Positions 62,214-64,000 of a stretch of DNA of 64,000 nt are shown here, one piece after another. The DNA comes from Micromonospora inositola (GTDB taxonomy: Bacteria > Actinomycetota > Actinomycetes > Mycobacteriales > Micromonosporaceae). The stretch is from positions 496,001 to 560,000 of the forward strand of contig NZ_LT607754.1 of assembly GCF_900090285.1 (NCBI RefSeq). Direction: 5' to 3'. The position numbers and the translations under genes were made by a program. Position 1 is the first letter of the stretch. Every line of letters starts with the position of its first letter. The notes beneath the pieces are model-generated. The model did not search any database. It was not told the origin of the DNA and was given only the letters and a program-made list of their open reading frames with translations.

Positions 62214-62987
62214 GTGACTGCTCCGATCGCCCCTTGGCGTCGTCCTGCGTTTCGCCCAACTGGTCGCCGCGCCGCCGTAACACTGATCGCCTTCGCCGAC
62301 GAGGACGTGCTGAACACCCGGCCCGACCTCGGGCTTCACGACGCCGTCCCGAAGACCGCCCCCACCGCCGCGCTCGACCTGCGCGTCCACCAGTACGTGG
62401 ACAGCCCCACCTGGATCGACGGCTGGCGCACCGGTGCTCTGCGCAACATCGCCGCCCGACAACTGGACAACCTTGATCGCCTCGACGCGGCATCGTGTTG
62501 CTACTCGATTACCGTGGAGGTCGACGATCCGGCGGACCTCACGCATCTGCAACTTGCCTGGGCGGTGGCAACCATGCTCGCCGACGCCGGCAGCTGCGCG
62601 ACGTTGGATACCTATGCCTGCAACTGGCTTTCCGGGCCAGCCCTGGCGTCACTTTCACCCCACCGGCCGTTCACCATCCAGCAGGAGGTGAGTCTGATCG
62701 CGGAAACCGATCCGGCACCTGGGTTCGGGCACCCCGTACATACCCGCGGCATGATCAAGTTCGGCCAGCCGGACCTGATTTCCGGTGTACCCGCCGACCG
62801 TATCGAAGACACCGCACGGATCCTCAACCACCTCGCCCGAATGCTCGCCGAAGGCCACGTCCTCGTGCCCGGCCAGCAGCTTCGCTTCGACGGCCGTCGG
62901 ACCCTGGCGGTGACCACCTACGCTCCAGACGCCGCCACGCCCGACGTGAACCTCAACAACGACGGACTTCTACTCGTCGACGTGTAA
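62214..62987 (+). CDS. Hypothetical protein, DUF4261-like features
   Basis: This 257-residue soluble protein starts at GTG 62214. A middle segment (DPADLTHLQLAWAVATMLAD, then CATLDTYACNWLSGPALASL) is followed by VHTRGMIKFGQPDLISGVPA and a helical, beta-ending C-terminus (ILNHLARMLAEGHVLVPGQQ). The TRGMxKFGxPDL motif resembles DUF4261-type proteins of unknown function. It is preceded by repeat copy C. Confidence 0.65.
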   Translation: MTAPIAPWRRPAFRPTGRRAAVTLIAFADEDVLNTRPDLGLHDAVPKTAPTAALDLRVHQYVDSPTWIDGWRTGALRNIAARQLDNLDRLDAASCCYSITVEVDDPADLTHLQLAWAVATMLADAGSCATLDTYACNWLSGPALASLSPHRPFTIQQEVSLIAETDPAPGFGHPVHTRGMIKFGQPDLISGVPADRIEDTARILNHLARMLAEGHVLVPGQQLRFDGRRTLAVTTYAPDAATPDVNLNNDGLLLVDV

Positions 62988-63099
62988 GCACCCCGTTCGA
63001 CGAGGCGGAGGATGAACGTACGTGCGGTCGGCGGCAGAAGCGGATGTCTTCGCCGATTTCAGATCTTGCGTTCGGCTCCTGCGCTGCCACGCCGCCGAC

Positions 63100-63190
63100 A
63101 GGCAGGCCTCGGCCTCGGAACCGAGGATCCGGTAGGCCGCCCCGAAGATCGCAGGTCGATGCGATTCCCAGTGGGTCTCCGCCAACGTGC
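63100..63190 (-). pseudogene. ECF sigma factor N-terminal remnant
   Basis: The minus strand encodes THWESHRPAIFGAAYRILGS followed by EAEA, the sigma region 2.1 of SigJ-type ECF sigma factors. Neither the rest of region 2 nor region 4 is present. Downstream the frame continues as unrelated sequence. This indicates a deleted sigma factor gene next to the gene at 63283. Confidence 0.6.
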
Positions 63191-63282
63191 CGGTCAGCTC
63201 CACTCCCGAACTCCTGCACGCTCGGATCAGCGCTTTCCACGCTTTGGTATACACATGCGACGCTTCGTGGAAGGGAACCGCC

Positions 63283-63945
63283 GTGGGTTACGAGACCACG
63301 TTTGCCGGCCAGGTGACGATCACTCCTCCGCTGAACCAGCACGAGATCGACTACCTGCTGGCGTTCGCCGAGACCAGGCACGAACCCCGGTCCACCGGCC
63401 CCTACGCCCTTGGCTACGGCGACGAGATCGAGGACGCCAGGGATCCAGACCCGAGCAAGCCCGGGTACTGGTGCAAGTGGGCGCCGACCGCCGACGGCAC
63501 CGCGATCGCCTGGAACGAGCACGAGAAGTTCTACGATGCCGAATTCTGGATGGGGTACCTGGTGCACACCTTCCTGAAGCAGGACGCCACCGTCGTGCGC
63601 GAGCGGGTCGACCCGGTGCCCGGCAGGGTGTATCCGCCCGCGCTGGACAGGTTCACCTTCGACCACATCGTCGACGGCGTCATCGAGGCCGAGGGCGAGT
63701 GGCCCGACGACCGCTGGCGTATCGAGGTGCGCGCCAACGCCGTCTACGTGGTCCGGCTGCTGACCGAACCGGACCACGCCGAGTACCCCCGCACCCACCG
63801 CGACGACTGGACCGACGAGCAGCGGGCCGACTTCGCCGCGCGGACCCGGCACAATTTCGTGTACCTGGTGCGGGACGGGCGGTTGCACGAGGTGGGCCCG
63901 GCGGACGGGACGTCGTTCGAGCCGATCCCGGCCGACGTGGACTGA
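63283..63945 (+). CDS. Hypothetical acidic protein
   Basis: This 220-residue protein starts at GTG 63283 with AAGGGA eight bases upstream; the longer frame from 63187 crosses the sigma-factor remnant. It is acidic and aromatic-rich: TFAGQVTITPPLNQHEIDYL, PGYWCKWAPTADGTAIAWNE, FYDAEFWMGYLVHTFLK. The arrangement suggests a single alpha+beta domain. Related proteins are common in actinobacteria without an assigned function, as far as I recall. No catalytic motif is evident. After it, 63946-64000 holds nothing I can call. Confidence 0.75.
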   Translation: MGYETTFAGQVTITPPLNQHEIDYLLAFAETRHEPRSTGPYALGYGDEIEDARDPDPSKPGYWCKWAPTADGTAIAWNEHEKFYDAEFWMGYLVHTFLKQDATVVRERVDPVPGRVYPPALDRFTFDHIVDGVIEAEGEWPDDRWRIEVRANAVYVVRLLTEPDHAEYPRTHRDDWTDEQRADFAARTRHNFVYLVRDGRLHEVGPADGTSFEPIPADVD

Positions 63946-64000
63946 GCGCGGGCCCGGGCGTCCGCGTGGGCAGGGCAGGGTTGCGTCGGCTGGTCAACGA

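Overview
The window is GC-rich (roughly 70-75 percent by eye), uses GTG starts freely, and carries gene sets typical of filamentous Actinobacteria. The best guess is a Micromonospora-like member of the Micromonosporaceae, inferred from gene content and codon use only.

Positions 1-40000 are ordinary chromosomal core. In order they hold the start of a membrane GGDEF-EAL c-di-GMP protein; NAD-dependent DNA ligase; a solitary membrane-anchored MazF/PemK-fold protein; an ADP-ribosylglycohydrolase; a MetE-like protein with the tRNA 2-thiolation pair mnmA and cysteine desulfurase; etfBA; paired DUF202 proteins; a DrrAB-type exporter; an acetolactate-synthase-like enzyme; an enoyl-CoA hydratase; ribokinase; two more ABC systems; a divergent ROK regulator and NagZ-type GH3 enzyme; a PP2C phosphatase beside a STAS protein; a TetR operon with a clear double operator; a glycosyltransferase/methyltransferase operon; an OmpR-type two-component system; and a Clp-N/HTH regulator with two palindromic operators on a probably leaderless promoter.

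Positions 40000-47400 hold the most interesting locus. A 1441-residue protein joins an N-terminal caspase-like domain to four FtsK/EccC-type P-loop ATPase modules. It is preceded in the same operon by a small EACC1-like protein, flanked upstream by NfeD-like and SPFH/flotillin-like genes, and faced by two small convergent helical proteins. The architecture suggests an NTP-dependent, protease-executed conflict or cell-death system.

Positions 47400-64000 are a degenerate accessory island. Two 45-bp copies of the 3' end of a tRNA-Lys(CUU) gene lie at 52182 and 59519 in direct orientation. Each is preceded by an integrase remnant and a terminator hairpin, and integrase arm-like GTTGCTGTC repeats lie nearby. 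This indicates tandem insertions of integrative elements at a tRNA-Lys site that lies outside the window. The island also carries an IS110/IS1111-like element with a structured flank (a possible bridge RNA), an IS5-type transposase tail, several pairs of transposon-end-like repeats with 25-28 bp spacing but no transposase, a three-copy dispersed repeat of 170-320 bp, and cargo: methyltransferases, two GrpB proteins, a nucleotidyltransferase, acetyltransferases, a DUF402 protein, a FUSC-type membrane protein and unknowns.
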